From assembly GCF_013283365.1 (NCBI RefSeq), contig NZ_WBYM01000001.1:310001-374000 (forward strand): 64,000 nt of DNA, in the 5' to 3' direction. Shown here piece after piece: positions 63,383 to 64,000 of this stretch (positions are counted from its first letter, which is position 1; each line of letters opens with the position of its first letter). The translations under genes and the position numbers were made by a program. Under the pieces are notes generated by a model that searched no databases, was not told the origin of the DNA, and worked only from the letters and a program-made list of their open reading frames with translations. This DNA comes from Marinobacterium sp. xm-d-530. GTDB taxonomy: Bacteria > Pseudomonadota > Gammaproteobacteria > Pseudomonadales > Balneatricaceae.

Positions 63383-64000
63383 CTAAGAAAGTTCGGCCGC
63401 TGTTTTAAGAGTTTCAACAACAAGGCTCTGATCACTCTGTGACAGATATGGACTCATAGGCAAACTAAAAACAGACTCGGCAAGCTGATCACCAACCGGA
63501 AGATCTACGTTCAAATCTTCAACCGCTGGCTGTTTATTTAGCGGTATAGGATAGTGCACCGCTGTTGGTATACCCCGATCTTTCAGCAACTCCAGTACTT
63601 GCTTTCGATTTGTGCTAGTCAATGTAAACTGAGCCCACGCACTTTGGTTATGCGCCTCTACAAACGGCAATCCAAAAGCATTCGCTGACTGCAGCGACGT
63701 TTCGTAGGCTTGAGCTACCTTCTGGCGCTGATTAATCTCATCAGCGAAGATAGCAAGTTTAGGCAGAAGAATAGACGCCTGTAGTGTATCTAACCGGCTG
63801 TTCACACCCACTCGAATGTGGTGATACCTGCGATCTTGTCCATGGCGTGCGATCTGTCTGATTACTTTGGCAAGCTCCTCATCACTGGTAAATATCGCAC
63901 CACCGTCACCGTAACAGCCTAAGGGCTTGCTAGGGAAAAAGCTTGTCGTTGCAATAGTGCTGAGGTTGCAAGACTTTCTGCCTTTGTACGTTGCACCAAA
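63383..64000 (-). CDS. WbpE-type sugar aminotransferase, 5' part outside the window
   Basis: The frame is open across the right edge. The visible part starts FGATYKGRKSCNLSTIATTS and continues with FFPSKPLGCYGDGGAIFT, whose lysine is the PLP lysine. These phrases are diagnostic of WbpE, which aminates UDP-3-keto-GlcNAcA with glutamate. About 206 codons are in the window. It ends with TAG directly before the ATG of the flavoprotein gene. WbpA, WbpB and WbpD partners would be expected to the right. Confidence 0.88.
   Translation of the reverse strand, partial: FGATYKGRKSCNLSTIATTSFFPSKPLGCYGDGGAIFTSDEELAKVIRQIARHGQDRRYHHIRVGVNSRLDTLQASILLPKLAIFADEINQRQKVAQAYETSLQSANAFGLPFVEAHNQSAWAQFTLTSTNRKQVLELLKDRGIPTAVHYPIPLNKQPAVEDLNVDLPVGDQLAESVFSLPMSPYLSQSDQSLVVETLKTAAELS

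Noticed and set aside
62270-64000. JUMPstart/ops element for RfaH at the head of the sugar cluster
   Set aside because: No GGCGGTAGCGT-like sequence was seen by eye. The cluster start lies beyond the window.
1-64000. CRISPR arrays, insertion sequences, prophage genes
   Set aside because: No regularly spaced repeats, transposase or phage structural genes were found in the window.

Overview
The window reads as a chromosomal segment of a marine gammaproteobacterium, most likely from the Oceanospirillales. The reasons are the S10 ribosomal operon, a 407-residue EF-Tu, an EF-G of the second (EF-G2) type, and the mix of Moco genes, O-antigen genes and a type I secreted RTX giant. The genus cannot be fixed from sequence alone.

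Left end (1-9445). The S10 operon runs leftwards from rpsJ to a truncated rplN. A tuf gene lies upstream in the same direction, separated by a terminator, three REP-like palindromes and the S10 promoter. Diverging from tuf is a lone fusA of the EF-G2 type, so the usual rpsL-rpsG-fusA-tuf order is broken here.

Accessory strip (9446-16950). Five complete type II toxin-antitoxin modules are packed around moaA-moaB-moeA and a cytochrome b561. They are a YefM/RelE-type pair between 67-bp direct repeats, two different MazEF-type pairs placed back to back, YefM-YoeB, and CcdAB. A collapsed mazEF copy lies between the last two. Most modules have a visible promoter with palindromic operators.

Surface-polysaccharide and secretion block (16991-64000). 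Leftward genes encode an O-antigen ligase, a broken wzz joined to a frameshifted DUF2442 gene, a WbpM-type NDP-sugar dehydratase, an aminotransferase and a NeuD-type acyltransferase. A PrtD-like type I secretion system (ABC protein, HlyD protein, TolC-like protein) and an acidic unknown protein follow, divergent from a 2340-residue RTX protein. From 64000 leftwards to 35441 runs a tightly packed cluster of about 28 kb, probably one or a few long transcripts. It starts with nucleotide-sugar enzymes: a WbpE-type aminotransferase, a 2-hydroxyglutarate-oxidase-like flavoprotein, a WecB/WbpI epimerase and four SDR enzymes. It continues with a second DegT aminotransferase, two AsnB-type amidotransferases, two formyltransferase-like proteins, a NodB-like deacetylase, a transglutaminase-like protein and WbqC. 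It ends with Wzx, a Wzy-like polymerase, several glycosyltransferases and the initiating sugar-phosphate transferase.

Taken together the cluster predicts a polymer of 2,3-diamino-uronic acids in which carboxyls are amidated and amino groups are acetylated, formylated or converted to amidino groups. The most unusual single gene is a fusion of a class II glutaminase with a WbpG-type N-acetyl-sugar amidotransferase (40876-42705). It may replace the usual separate HisH/HisF-like ammonia supply.
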